Positions 38,234 to 45,953 of a stretch of 64,000 nucleotides of DNA are shown here, one piece after another. Every line of letters begins with the position of its first letter. Position 1 is the stretch's first letter. The notes under the pieces were generated by a model that made no database searches, had not been told where the DNA came from, and was given only the letters and a program-made list of their open reading frames with translations. Source of the DNA: Acinetobacter sp. ANC 3929 (GTDB lineage: Bacteria > Pseudomonadota > Gammaproteobacteria > Pseudomonadales > Moraxellaceae); assembly GCF_000369405.1 (NCBI RefSeq), contig NZ_KB849998.1, forward strand, positions 616,273 to 680,272, read 5' to 3'. The translations under genes were made by a program, and so were the position numbers.

Positions 38234-39943
38234 ATGAACATGTTCATTAAAAGTAATAAAGAACATATCAAATTTATTTTATATTCTTTATTAACCCTTA
38301 TTGTAATTCTATTTATTCACAGCAATATATATTCTTTTGATTTTACAATAAGATTGCATGACTATTTATATTCACAATGGGTATTTAGCTATGACTATGG
38401 CTTTGTCAGAAGAGCTTTACCCGGTGAAATATTAAGCATACTAGGAGTGGATCCAACTTATAGACATGTTCGTCTAGTATCCATTCTTTTATTAATTGCA
38501 TTATTCTATCTTTTTGCAAGAATTACATTTGTTTTTTTCAAAAAATTAGAACTTGAAAATAAATATGTTATCACTTTTTCGCTATGTGTTTTTAGTTTAT
38601 CCTTCCTAACCCCCCAGTGGGTAAGAGAGTTATCTCGTTTTGATCATGTCGGTCAAATTATTCTACTCACATCTATTTTACTCATATTAAAAAATACAAA
38701 AAGCTCTATTGTTCTAGCTTTTATATTATTATCATTGCCAATAATGGCATTGACGCATGAAGCGATGCTAATATTTTTTGTTCCAACTTTGGCATTTATA
38801 TATTATCAGAAATATAGAAAAATAAGCCACATCGTCCTAATTGGAATAGAGTCTATTATACTATTGATAGCAGTAGTGATCTATGGAAAGATGTCTCCAT
38901 TTCAAGTTAACTCTATCATTAAAACTTTTATGTATTACGACCACTTTCAATCTTATGCTGTCAGTACATCGTTACTGACTTTGAAAGAAAATTTCGTAAC
39001 AAACTATCAAACTTTCTTTGAAACTAAAGCATATTTAAAAATATTTTTTACATTCCTATTTTGCTCTCCTATTCTTTTATTTATTAAAAAATGTACAGAC
39101 AAAAAAACGTTCATTCTCATATTATTTTTTTCAGCATCTCCATTAGCTCTAACACTAATAGCATTTGACTATATTAGATGGATTGCACTATTCCTATTCA
39201 ACTTATCTATAATATTTATGTCATTAGCAATAATGAATAATATTGACAGAAATTTAATTGCATCAAACTTCATGAGTCTAAAAAAACTCATATACTCTTA
39301 TGCTCTTGTTTGCTTATTACTTGGCCCTTTAGGTATAGGCAATATCTTTATCAACTTCTATGAAATAAATTTCCCTTGGGAAAAAAGAGAGCAATGGGAC
39401 CAAGACTTACTTGTTAAATTAAATGATCCAATCCCCTTATCTAATATTAGATTGAGTATTGATGATGTTAACTCAATTACACAACTTTACTTTTTAAACC
39501 AAGAAAAAATTAAACAAGAGAAGATAAACAAAGCTGTTATTAATTACTATGTCAAAGCTTCAAATGAAGGAAATAGTGATGCCCAGAACACTCTCGGTTT
39601 TTTCTATTTTTATGGAATACATACATCTATAAACTATTGCTCAGCTTTAGCAATGTTTAAAATGGCTGCCCAAGATCAAAATAAGCATGCCTTATACAAC
39701 CTATCTACTTTATATAGAAATGGAATTTGTGTCGAAAAAAACATTAAAAAAGCGAATAATTTATTAGCGCAGGCCTCTTCACATGGAAATGACTTAGCTA
39801 AATTCATGTTAGCTATTAATTATTTACATGGTGAAAATGGATTTGTTAAAAATAAAAAAGAAGCTTTAAAAATATTAACTGAGTTAAAGAGTAAAGGAAA
39901 CTTACCAGCAGAAATTTCCTTGGAAGCACTTAAACTGAAATAA
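38234..39943 (+). CDS. Polytopic membrane protein with C-terminal Sel1 repeats (candidate GT-C arabinosyltransferase)
   Basis: 569 residues, no close family recognised. The first 370 residues hold about ten membrane helices with a GT-C-like look: an acidic first extracytoplasmic loop (SFDFTIRLHDYLYSQW, 34-49) leading to YGFVRRALPGE (55-65), then ELSRFDHVG and LTHEAM. After a linker, residues about 430-560 form three to four Sel1/TPR-like repeats (GNSDAQNTLGFFYFYG, KHALYNLSTLYRNG, DLAKFMLAINYLHG). The gene is clearly more AT-rich than its neighbours, suggesting acquisition. It ends the operon before a strong terminator. The glycosyltransferase role is inference from topology and context. Confidence 0.6.
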   Translation: MNMFIKSNKEHIKFILYSLLTLIVILFIHSNIYSFDFTIRLHDYLYSQWVFSYDYGFVRRALPGEILSILGVDPTYRHVRLVSILLLIALFYLFARITFVFFKKLELENKYVITFSLCVFSLSFLTPQWVRELSRFDHVGQIILLTSILLILKNTKSSIVLAFILLSLPIMALTHEAMLIFFVPTLAFIYYQKYRKISHIVLIGIESIILLIAVVIYGKMSPFQVNSIIKTFMYYDHFQSYAVSTSLLTLKENFVTNYQTFFETKAYLKIFFTFLFCSPILLFIKKCTDKKTFILILFFSASPLALTLIAFDYIRWIALFLFNLSIIFMSLAIMNNIDRNLIASNFMSLKKLIYSYALVCLLLGPLGIGNIFINFYEINFPWEKREQWDQDLLVKLNDPIPLSNIRLSIDDVNSITQLYFLNQEKIKQEKINKAVINYYVKASNEGNSDAQNTLGFFYFYGIHTSINYCSALAMFKMAAQDQNKHALYNLSTLYRNGICVEKNIKKANNLLAQASSHGNDLAKFMLAINYLHGENGFVKNKKEALKILTELKSKGNLPAEISLEALKLK

Positions 39944-39964
39944 CATTAAATACTTAAGCCTAAC

Positions 39965-40005
39965 AGCAAGCCGTTCTGGAGTTCATTGCACTAGAACGGC
40001 TTGCT
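39965..40005 (+). terminator. Rho-independent terminator of the UbiA-PAP2-GT operon
   Basis: Thirteen-base perfect stem AGCAAGCCGTTCT / AGAACGGCTTGCT with a 15-base loop, then AGTAATTTTTATTTT. Confidence 0.85.
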
Positions 40006-40161
40006 AGTAATTTTTATTTTATAACCCATTTTCTACCAGAAGCAATCAAATAAATTAAACAAGCAATCTTCAGATATTTTTCTTATATCCCAAACTTAGC
40101 TCTTGACCTCAAGCCAACTTAAGCTTTTATAGTTGTCCCTTAATCTAAAAATACGGAGAGA

Positions 40162-40884
40162 TTGATGGATAACTTGAATAAAACATTTCTCATATACGGC
40201 GTCAGTAAAGGACTCGGGAAAGCAATTGTTCAAGCTGTAGCAAAGCCAACAAATACGATCTATGGCGTATCTCGCACCCAACCACAAGAAATTCTGAATT
40301 TAAACTGGATTTGTACCGATCTATCTAAGCCAGAGTCGGCTGTAAGCGATGTAAAAACAGCAATTGGACAGCAACAAATTGATGTACTGATTTACAACGT
40401 GGGCATCTGGGAACAACAGGCATTTAGCGACAACTATAATTTTGAAAATATTTCTGCTGCTGAAATCAACCAAATCATTCATACCAATATCAGCACCTGT
40501 ATCCTGTCGATTCAATCTCTCATTGAAAATCTCAAACTCTCCAACAACGCCAAAATTATTCTGATCGGTTCGACTTGGGGTGTTGATAACCATAACGGTA
40601 AAGAACTTGTGTTCTCCACAACCAAATTTGCCCTAAGAGGCATAGCGCAATCACTACGAGAGATTTTACGAGAACACTTGATTGGTGTGAGTGTATTGAA
40701 CTTAGGCTACCTTGCCAGTGAATATGAGATTAACAAACCTGTTCAAGACATTTTAGAACAAACTAAATATTCGCTCATTCCCTTGACCGATGTGATTCAA
40801 GCAATTCATTTTATTATTTCAACCAGTAAGGCAAGTTGCGTCAAAGAAATCTTGATGCCTGCGATGTTGGATCAGAATGTTTAG
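40162..40884 (+). CDS. SDR-family protein lacking the catalytic tyrosine
   Basis: 240-residue short-chain dehydrogenase fold. The cofactor loop IYGVSKGLGKAIVQA (about 10-24) and NVGIW (NNAG-equivalent) are present, and LIGSTWG holds the Ser. The usual YxxxK reads Phe151-S-T-T-Lys155, so the catalytic Tyr is replaced by Phe. The protein may bind NAD(P) without normal catalysis or act in regulation. GGAGAG ribosome-binding site before ATG 40165/40162. Adjacent genes give no pathway hint; it converges on the GNAT gene with 4 bases between. Confidence 0.75.
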   Translation: MMDNLNKTFLIYGVSKGLGKAIVQAVAKPTNTIYGVSRTQPQEILNLNWICTDLSKPESAVSDVKTAIGQQQIDVLIYNVGIWEQQAFSDNYNFENISAAEINQIIHTNISTCILSIQSLIENLKLSNNAKIILIGSTWGVDNHNGKELVFSTTKFALRGIAQSLREILREHLIGVSVLNLGYLASEYEINKPVQDILEQTKYSLIPLTDVIQAIHFIISTSKASCVKEILMPAMLDQNV

Positions 40885-40888
40885 CTCT

Positions 40889-41725
40889 TTATGAATACTC
40901 CAAATAACCAACATAAGAGGAGCCAACACATTCAAAGCCCATTTGGCGGTAGAGTTCTATTGCAGGGTCATTATCCATATCAACAATCAAATGTGCGATA
41001 CTCCTACTCTCAACGATTTGATTGACGGCAAATGCCAGTACTTGCTCAGCATAGCCCTGCCGACGGTATGCAGGAAAGGTGTAAGTTCCACCTATACTGA
41101 CTAAACGATGAGTTTCAATCCCGAATCGAACAACAGAAACAATTTGTCCATCAACTTCAAGCACAACAACCTTAGCTTGCTGAATAAGTACATCCCAATC
41201 AGATACTTCATCAACTGAACGTTCTTGATTGTATAAACGCTGATATTCAATAAGGCGAGGAATATCTGATGCAATTGCTAGACGTCCGTTTGCTTTTGGG
41301 AAATGACGCGTACAGACCATAATCGATTGATCGTACTCGCGCACTATGCACACTTGATGTCCGATAGAAGAACGCAACACATCACGGCCAAAAGAGGTCG
41401 TAACAATTCGACGAGGCTGAAGTTTTAAAATCTCTGCACAGAGTAATCCAGCGGAGTAATTCTGCTCGGGTAACCAAAAGCAAGCGCCGCCAGCCAAGAC
41501 TACAGCAACACCCAACAGAGCATTTGCCTCATTTGAATCATATAACCGCAACAATTGCCATTGTGTATCAATAGTTCGTGTCTGATCCAAAAAGGCAGTG
41601 ATACCTAGAGAGTGATGAAATCGTGAATCAAGCCATTCAGAGATAAGCTGATACTCTCTCAGAGATGTTAAAGACCCTCTTATAATTTTCAGAATCGAAC
41701 TCTCTGATTCCATCTTGTTCTTCAT
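40889..41725 (-). CDS. GNAT-family N-acetyltransferase
   Basis: 278 residues; the C-terminal third is a GNAT domain with VSIGGTYTFPAYRRQGYAEQ (the acetyl-CoA loop is R-R-Q-G-Y-A) and a following AIELYRQMGFECVGSS block. The N-terminal part (about 1-150) is a second, degenerate acyltransferase-like domain without a clear CoA loop. Substrate unknown. Start ATG 41725 or the nearby ATG four codons on. The IS3-family element lies 117 bases upstream of its start and may have displaced its promoter. Confidence 0.8.
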   Translation of the reverse strand: MKNKMESESSILKIIRGSLTSLREYQLISEWLDSRFHHSLGITAFLDQTRTIDTQWQLLRLYDSNEANALLGVAVVLAGGACFWLPEQNYSAGLLCAEILKLQPRRIVTTSFGRDVLRSSIGHQVCIVREYDQSIMVCTRHFPKANGRLAIASDIPRLIEYQRLYNQERSVDEVSDWDVLIQQAKVVVLEVDGQIVSVVRFGIETHRLVSIGGTYTFPAYRRQGYAEQVLAFAVNQIVESRSIAHLIVDMDNDPAIELYRQMGFECVGSSYVGYLEYS

Positions 41726-41898
41726 ACCTCTTTTCTCTAACTGTAATTAGGATCAATCTGAAAACAAAATAAAAAATACCTTTGGGTCCAAGCTAATTTG
41801 AGTCTTTAGAATAATCTCAATATTTCTAATTCTGATGTGTGCTGAAAAAACAGGAGGTTTTAACTTGGTAAACTAAACACACTCATCAGGAGTTTACC

Positions 41899-42198
41899 AT
41901 GAGCAAGAAACACAAGACTTACACCACAGAATTTAAAGCTGAAGCCATCAAATTAATTGAAGCCAATCAAGGCAATGTCTCGGAAACAGCTAGACAACTT
42001 AGCATTTCAATGCAAACTCTTTCAAATTGGAATACCAAAGCAAAGGCTGGAACTTTAGCAGGTACAAAACAGTATTCACCTGATCTAAACGCTCTACTCG
42101 AAGAAAATAAAAAACTCAAACAACAGCTCAAAATAGCTGAAATGGAACGTGAATTTTTAAAAAAGGCAGCAGCGTACTTTGCCAAAGAAAGTCAGTAA
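41899..42198 (+). CDS. IS3-family transposase OrfA
   Basis: 99-residue DNA-binding subunit with a helix-turn-helix (TEFKAEAIKLIEANQGNVSE then TARQLSISMQTLSNW) and a C-terminal leucine-rich coiled coil (LLEENKKLKQQLKIAEMERE). AGGAG lies upstream of ATG 41899. The slippery A AAA AAG at 42159-42165 near its 3' end allows a -1 shift into orfB. Confidence 0.93.
   Translation: MSKKHKTYTTEFKAEAIKLIEANQGNVSETARQLSISMQTLSNWNTKAKAGTLAGTKQYSPDLNALLEENKKLKQQLKIAEMEREFLKKAAAYFAKESQ
42159..42165 (+). promoter_or_regulatory. -1 ribosomal frameshift site of the IS3 element
   Basis: AAAAAAG in the phase A AAA AAG of orfA. The -1 frame is open from here without a stop through to orfB's ATG at 42210, so an OrfAB fusion can be made. 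Confidence 0.8.
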
Positions 42199-42209
42199 GG
42201 TACGCCTAT

Positions 42210-43064
42210 ATGAAACAAAAAAGATATTCTTTTCCAATTACCTTAATGGCTCGATTACTTCATGTTTCAGTTTCATGTTTTTATGATTGGCTCAAGAGAG
42301 GCGTGAGCAAAAGAACGATTCAACGAAATCAACAGACGATATTGGTGAAAATAGCCCATGAGGAGACAAGGCAGAGCTATGGTTATATTCGATTAACCAA
42401 ATACTTACAAGCTCAGGGTATAAAAATGAGTATGTACGCTGTACGTCAGATAAAAGCGCTGAACCACCTGTATTGTAAGCGACACAAGCGTTTTAAAAGG
42501 ACTACGAATAGTGACCATAATCGAGCGATCTATGAAAACCTGCTGGAGCAACAATTCTCAATGACTAGACCAAATCAAGCATGGTCAAGTGATATTACGT
42601 ACATATGGACTGTTGAAGGATGGCTGTATTTAGCAGCGGTAAAAGACCTTTACACGAAGCAAGTGGTTGGCTATAGCTTAAATGAGCGCATGACAACACA
42701 GCTTGTTTGTAATGCGCTAAATATGGCTATTCACAATCAAAAACCAACCAAAGAACTGATTGTGCATTCAGACAGAGGAAGTCAATATTGCAGCCATGAA
42801 TATCGAAATATACTTGAGCAATATGGTTTTCAAGGTTCAATGAGCAAGCGCGGAGACTGTTACGATAATGCACCGATTGAAAGCTTTTGGGGAATATTGA
42901 AAAATGAGTTAGTTCATCATTACAACTATCAAACTAGAGAAGAAGCCAAAGCAGATATTATAAAATACATTGAGTTATTTTATAATCATCGAAGAATTCA
43001 AAAGGGTTTGGGTTTTAAGACACCAAATCAAATGGCCGAAGACTTTTATAAGTTGGCTGCCTAG
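42210..43064 (+). CDS. IS3-family transposase OrfB (DDE integrase domain)
   Basis: 284 residues. An N-terminal HTH_21-like region (TRQSYGYIRLTKYLQ) precedes the rve integrase core: first Asp in WSSDITYI, second Asp in VHSDRGSQY and Glu in APIESFWGILKNE, with the following GLGFKTPNQMA tail. The catalytic DDE triad is complete. It is made as the OrfAB fusion by frameshifting; OrfB alone is usually a minor product. Confidence 0.94.
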   Translation: MKQKRYSFPITLMARLLHVSVSCFYDWLKRGVSKRTIQRNQQTILVKIAHEETRQSYGYIRLTKYLQAQGIKMSMYAVRQIKALNHLYCKRHKRFKRTTNSDHNRAIYENLLEQQFSMTRPNQAWSSDITYIWTVEGWLYLAAVKDLYTKQVVGYSLNERMTTQLVCNALNMAIHNQKPTKELIVHSDRGSQYCSHEYRNILEQYGFQGSMSKRGDCYDNAPIESFWGILKNELVHHYNYQTREEAKADIIKYIELFYNHRRIQKGLGFKTPNQMAEDFYKLAA

Positions 43065-43096
43065 AATCTCCCAAGGGAAAGTCTCCTGATAATTCA

Positions 43097-43303
43097 GCGT
43101 ATATCATTCTTTATCAAAATATTTTTGAGAAATAACCTAGAGACAAATCTAAATAGGGTTATGGTGGCTTCTTTCTTTCGTTCACATAGAAATGAGTTTA
43201 GGCAAGCGACACAAATATTAATAATGATATTAAATAGTTAAGAGGTAAATTAAGGTTTCGTTTTTAGGCCGAAAATTATGCAAATACCCAATAAAATATA
43301 GAT
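43097..43303. other. Intergenic region between the IS element and the ddl remnant
   Basis: About 200 AT-rich bases with no coding-like frame; it may hold the old promoter of the ddlA-like gene. Confidence 0.4.
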
Positions 43304-43530
43304 ATGCAGAAGAAAAATATTGGCATTATCTTTGGAGGAAAATCTACTGAGCATGAAGTTTCCCTCCAATCATCAAGAAATTAGAAAGATATCGATTAAA
43401 GCTTATGAAGTTTTGGGAAGCGAGTGAGCTAACTTATTCTAATCTCATTACCCGTTTATCATGAAAATAGTGCTCAACTACAAAATACAGTTTCTTTAAA
43501 CAAGAAAGAGGAATCGTATTTTCCCGCTCA
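43304..43530 (+). pseudogene. Remnant of a ddlA-like D-Ala-D-Ala ligase gene
   Basis: ATG 43304 opens MQKKNIGIIFGGKSTEHEVS then LQSSRN and a TAG stop at 43382. This is the N-terminus of a Ddl enzyme, including the active-site E-H-E-V-S-L region, but of DdlA type and distinct from the intact ddl at 28 kb. Beyond the stop, fragments such as KAYEVLGS and LPVYHENSAQLQ appear in other phases before the pyrE terminator, showing frameshifts and loss of everything downstream. It lies 200 bases from the IS3 element, whose insertion may have accompanied the deletion. Confidence 0.65.
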
Positions 43531-43544
43531 AAACCAAGGAATAA

Positions 43545-43568
43545 AAAAGGAAGCCTTCGCTTCCTTTT
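43545..43568 (-). terminator. Rho-independent terminator of pyrE
   Basis: Stem AAAAGGAAGC / GCTTCCTTTT with a 4-base loop; followed by TTTATT on the minus strand, 17 bases past the pyrE stop codon. Confidence 0.85.
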
Positions 43569-43584
43569 CTTTTACATCTAAAAC

Positions 43585-44235
43585 TTAGATGCCATATTTT
43601 TCACGATATGCCTGCATATTGGCTAAAGCATCTTTTTCACCTTTTGCATCCAGATAATCCATCAAATCTTTCATGGTAATCAATGCATGCACAGGAATTT
43701 CTAATTCTTTTTGCACTTCCTGAATCGCAGAAAGCTCTCCTTGACCACGTTCTTGACGGTCTAATGCAACCAACACACCTGCAATTTCAGCACCTGCATT
43801 TTTTAAGATAGTCACAACTTCACGAATCGCAGTCCCCGCAGTGATCACATCATCAATGATCCAGACTTTTTGACCTGTAACCGATGCACCCACCAAAACA
43901 CCGCCTTCACCATGATCTTTGGCTTCTTTACGGTTAAAGCCCCAAGGTACGCTTTTGCCATGAACTTGAGACAACGCCACTGCTGTTGCTGCTACAAAAG
44001 GAATTCCTTTGTAAGCTGGGCCAAAAATCACACCGACATTGTCACACTGTACCAGTTTATCGGCATAGCCTTGCGCTAACAAAGACAGTGCTTCACCATC
44101 GTTTAACAAACCCGCGTTAAAGAAATAAGGACTGACACGGCCTGATTTTAAGGTAAACTCACCAAATTTAAGCACTCCACGTGATAATGCGAGTTCGATA
44201 AAAGCTTGCGGATGAAATGACACAGGCGTTGTCAT
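43585..44235 (-). CDS. pyrE: Orotate phosphoribosyltransferase
   Basis: Converts orotate and PRPP to OMP in pyrimidine synthesis. From ATG 44235 (GGAG 8 bases upstream) it is 216 residues, beginning [20 protein letters not shown]; the longer frame to 44331 lies antisense to the crc-like gene and is unconserved. The PRPP motif [16 protein letters not shown] (near 119-134), [10 protein letters not shown] and [13 protein letters not shown] with active-site Lys are all present. Its 5' end faces the crc-like gene head to head. Confidence 0.97.
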   Translation of the reverse strand: MTTPVSFHPQAFIELALSRGVLKFGEFTLKSGRVSPYFFNAGLLNDGEALSLLAQGYADKLVQCDNVGVIFGPAYKGIPFVAATAVALSQVHGKSVPWGFNRKEAKDHGEGGVLVGASVTGQKVWIIDDVITAGTAIREVVTILKNAGAEIAGVLVALDRQERGQGELSAIQEVQKELEIPVHALITMKDLMDYLDAKGEKDALANMQAYREKYGI

Positions 44236-44276
44236 ATAAAGTGCTCCAAATTCTTCAATTGAGGTTAAACAGACGT

Positions 44277-45101
44277 ATGATACCAAAGGATAGCTATCCA
44301 AGTGATGTAAAAATTCTTCGAGTCGTTTCAATCAACGTAAATGGCTTGCGTTCATCAGTCACCAAAGGTCTACTCGAATGGCTAGAACAGTCGGGTGCTG
44401 ATGTGGTTTGTATGCAAGAAAGTCGCATCACGCATGAACAATGGACCGATAAATTTAAGCCCGAAGGCTGGTATACCCACCTATTCCCTGCTGAACGCGC
44501 AGGTTATGCAGGTACGGCGATCTATAGCCGTCTGCCATTCGTTTCAGTTAAAGATGGTTTAGGCTTTGAATTAGCTGATTCTCAGGGCCGTTTTATCACC
44601 GCTGAATTTGATTTAGGACTGTCACAAACTGTTCATATTGCCTCGTTATACTTGCCATCAGGATCTAGCGGTGACGAAGCGCAAGCACGCAAAGACGTGT
44701 TTTTACAAGAATACGCCAAAATACTAAAACAGTGGCGAGATGAAAATAAATCAATCATTGTCTGTGGGGATTACAATATCGTGCATAAACGCATCGATAT
44801 TAAAAACTGGTCCGGTAACCAGAAATCTTCTGGGGTATTGCCACATGAACGTGCTTGGCTCGATCATATGTATGATGAGTTAGGTTATGTGGATACATTC
44901 CGCGAAGTTCGCCCTGAAGCAGAATTGTATTCATGGTGGTCAAATCGCGGTCAAGCGCGTGCAAAAAATGTTGGGTGGCGTATTGACTACCACGCTTGCT
45001 CTCCAGACTGGAAAGCACGTACAACAAATGCATGGGTCTATAAAGAACAATGGTTTAGTGACCATGCGCCGGTCATTATCGACTATAAAATACACGAATA
45101 A
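44277..45101 (+). CDS. crc: Crc-like exonuclease III-family protein with intact active site
   Basis: 274 residues from ATG 44277, endonuclease/exonuclease/phosphatase fold. Overall sequence is Crc-like ([34 protein letters not shown]) and, as in Pseudomonas, it stands head to head with pyrE. Crc, with Hfq, represses translation of catabolic mRNAs. Unlike Pseudomonas Crc, the nuclease residues are kept: Asn20/Asn22, Glu48 (MQES), Asp165/Asn167 (CGDYN), Asp262/His263 (SDHAP). Thus a functional ExoIII-type nuclease is equally possible. A longer start at 44217 would overlap pyrE and is less likely. Confidence 0.85.
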   Translation: MIPKDSYPSDVKILRVVSINVNGLRSSVTKGLLEWLEQSGADVVCMQESRITHEQWTDKFKPEGWYTHLFPAERAGYAGTAIYSRLPFVSVKDGLGFELADSQGRFITAEFDLGLSQTVHIASLYLPSGSSGDEAQARKDVFLQEYAKILKQWRDENKSIIVCGDYNIVHKRIDIKNWSGNQKSSGVLPHERAWLDHMYDELGYVDTFREVRPEAELYSWWSNRGQARAKNVGWRIDYHACSPDWKARTTNAWVYKEQWFSDHAPVIIDYKIHE

Positions 45102-45119
45102 GTGAACACTTGTTCACTT
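45100..45119. repeat. Inverted repeat after the crc-like gene
   Basis: AAGTGAACA-CT-TGTTCACTT, a 9-base perfect inverted repeat overlapping the stop codon of the crc-like gene. No T-tract follows, so it is either an mRNA-end hairpin or a protein site. Confidence 0.5.
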
Positions 45120-45196
45120 TGCCCGCTTCTTTAGCTTACATAACTTGTCGCTTTTGTATATTTTTATTTCACTTCTAGAACGGCATTATAGCTTCA

Positions 45197-45346
45197 CGGC
45201 ACAGGGAAGCGGTCAGGATGACCAAAAAGGGATAGGACGCCGTAGGAAGATAAAATAAACTTAGATTAAGTTTATTTGCAAGGATGAGACATTGGACGTT
45301 GAAATGAGACCCGCATAATCAGGAAGATTATATGCGGGTTTTCTCT
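45197..45346 (+). ncRNA. Candidate Rsm/CsrB-type CsrA-sequestering small RNA
   Basis: About 150 bases between crc and an arsC-like gene with no coding potential but eight GGA motifs (45205, 45216, 45230, 45235, 45245, 45282, 45294, 45322). Two sit exactly in hairpin loops, the form bound by CsrA/RsmA: GGTC-AGGAT-GACC (45211-45223) and ATAATC-AGGAA-GATTAT (45315-45332). Another perfect hairpin (AAATAAACTTA-GAT-TAAGTTTATTT) lies at 45252-45276. The last GGA hairpin doubles as a terminator with a T-rich tail. Upstream there is a CTTACA half of a GacA box (45135-45140) and a -10-like CATTATAG. All inference from sequence, but the pattern is characteristic. Confidence 0.72.
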
Positions 45347-45349
45347 TTT
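45309..45349 (+). terminator. Terminator of the candidate small RNA
   Basis: ACCCGC-ATAATC stem with an AGGAA loop, closing as GATTAT-(AT bulge)-GCGGGT, then TTTTCTCTTTTC. The loop itself carries a GGA motif. Confidence 0.85.
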
Positions 45350-45531
45350 CTAGATCTTAGATTTTCTTTCTTAGCTTTGTCTTTTGCTCGAATCGCATGA
45401 TCATTTTCACCATTTAATTTCTGCTTCACATATTCTAGCGATCAACTTTATAAAAAATTTCAACTGGTACAGTGCCCTTCTTTTGCGTTAGGCTTTGGCC
45501 CATATCTTTTATTCTTTTTATGGGTTTCGGT

Positions 45532-45882
45532 ATGTTTAAAATTTACGGCATTAAAAATTGTAATTCGATGAAAAAAGCCTTTGATGCATTACAAGCCAAA
45601 GGTATCAATTACGAATTTCATGATTATAAAAAACAAGGCATTGATGCAGATACTTTAGCAATCTGGTTAAAAGAGATTGGTGCAGACAAAGTATTGAATA
45701 AAAAAGGCACCACATGGCGCAAATTAAGCGAGGATGAGCAAACACACGCGACCAGCAATGAACAGAACCTGATTGAAGCCCTGATCGCGCAGCCAAGCCT
45801 GATTAAGCGTCCTGTGCTGCAAACCCCACAAGGTTTTGTGATTGGCTTTGATGAGGCCACCTATCATGCTTTATCGGCTTAA
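45532..45882 (+). CDS. ArsC/Spx-family reductase-like protein (YffB type)
   Basis: 116 residues from ATG 45532. Thioredoxin-like ArsC fold: MFKIYGIKNCNSMKKAFDAL holds a single N-terminal Cys (CxxxxK type, so no CXXC), followed by YEFHDYKKQGID and KRPVLQTPQGFVIGFDE at the anion site. Small YffB-like proteins are suspected glutathione-dependent thiol reductases and are not true arsenate reductases. In-frame sequence upstream to 45472 is hydrophobic and not family-like. Alone, with a terminator behind it. Confidence 0.85.
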   Translation: MFKIYGIKNCNSMKKAFDALQAKGINYEFHDYKKQGIDADTLAIWLKEIGADKVLNKKGTTWRKLSEDEQTHATSNEQNLIEALIAQPSLIKRPVLQTPQGFVIGFDEATYHALSA

Positions 45883-45910
45883 ATGCTCTAGATGAGTAGG
45901 TAGTTACAAA

Positions 45911-45936
45911 AAAACCGAGTCGTGAGACTCGGTTTT
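45911..45936. terminator. Bidirectional terminator between arsC-like and DUF2147 genes
   Basis: Eleven-base stem AAAACCGAGTC / GACTCGGTTTT with a GTGA loop and T- and A-tracts on both sides; serves both converging genes. Confidence 0.9.
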
Positions 45937-45953
45937 TGTTTTTTAAATCTGGC

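Larger units (their letters stand above)
41843..43096 (+). mobile_element. IS3-family insertion sequence, complete
   Basis: 1254-base element bounded by imperfect 26-base inverted repeats: left TGAAAAAACAGGAGGTTTTA.. (41843-41868), right CCAAGGGAAAGTCTCCTGAT.. (43071-43096), matching at about 19 of 26 positions and ending in TGA...TCA. It contains orfA and orfB in overlapping phases with an A6G slippery site. No 3- or 4-base target duplication is evident, so one flank may have changed since insertion. Both genes look intact, so it may be active. Confidence 0.9.

Noticed and set aside
44217-44276. Longer N-terminus for the crc-like gene
   Set aside because: It overlaps pyrE on the other strand, lacks similarity to known Crc/ExoIII starts, and ATG 44277 is adequate.
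45100-45119. Terminator for the crc-like gene
   Set aside because: The inverted repeat is perfect but no T-tract follows; kept only as a repeat.
45252-45276. Independent terminator or MITE end in the candidate RNA
   Set aside because: The hairpin has no T-run after it and lies between GGA motifs; more likely an RNA structural element.
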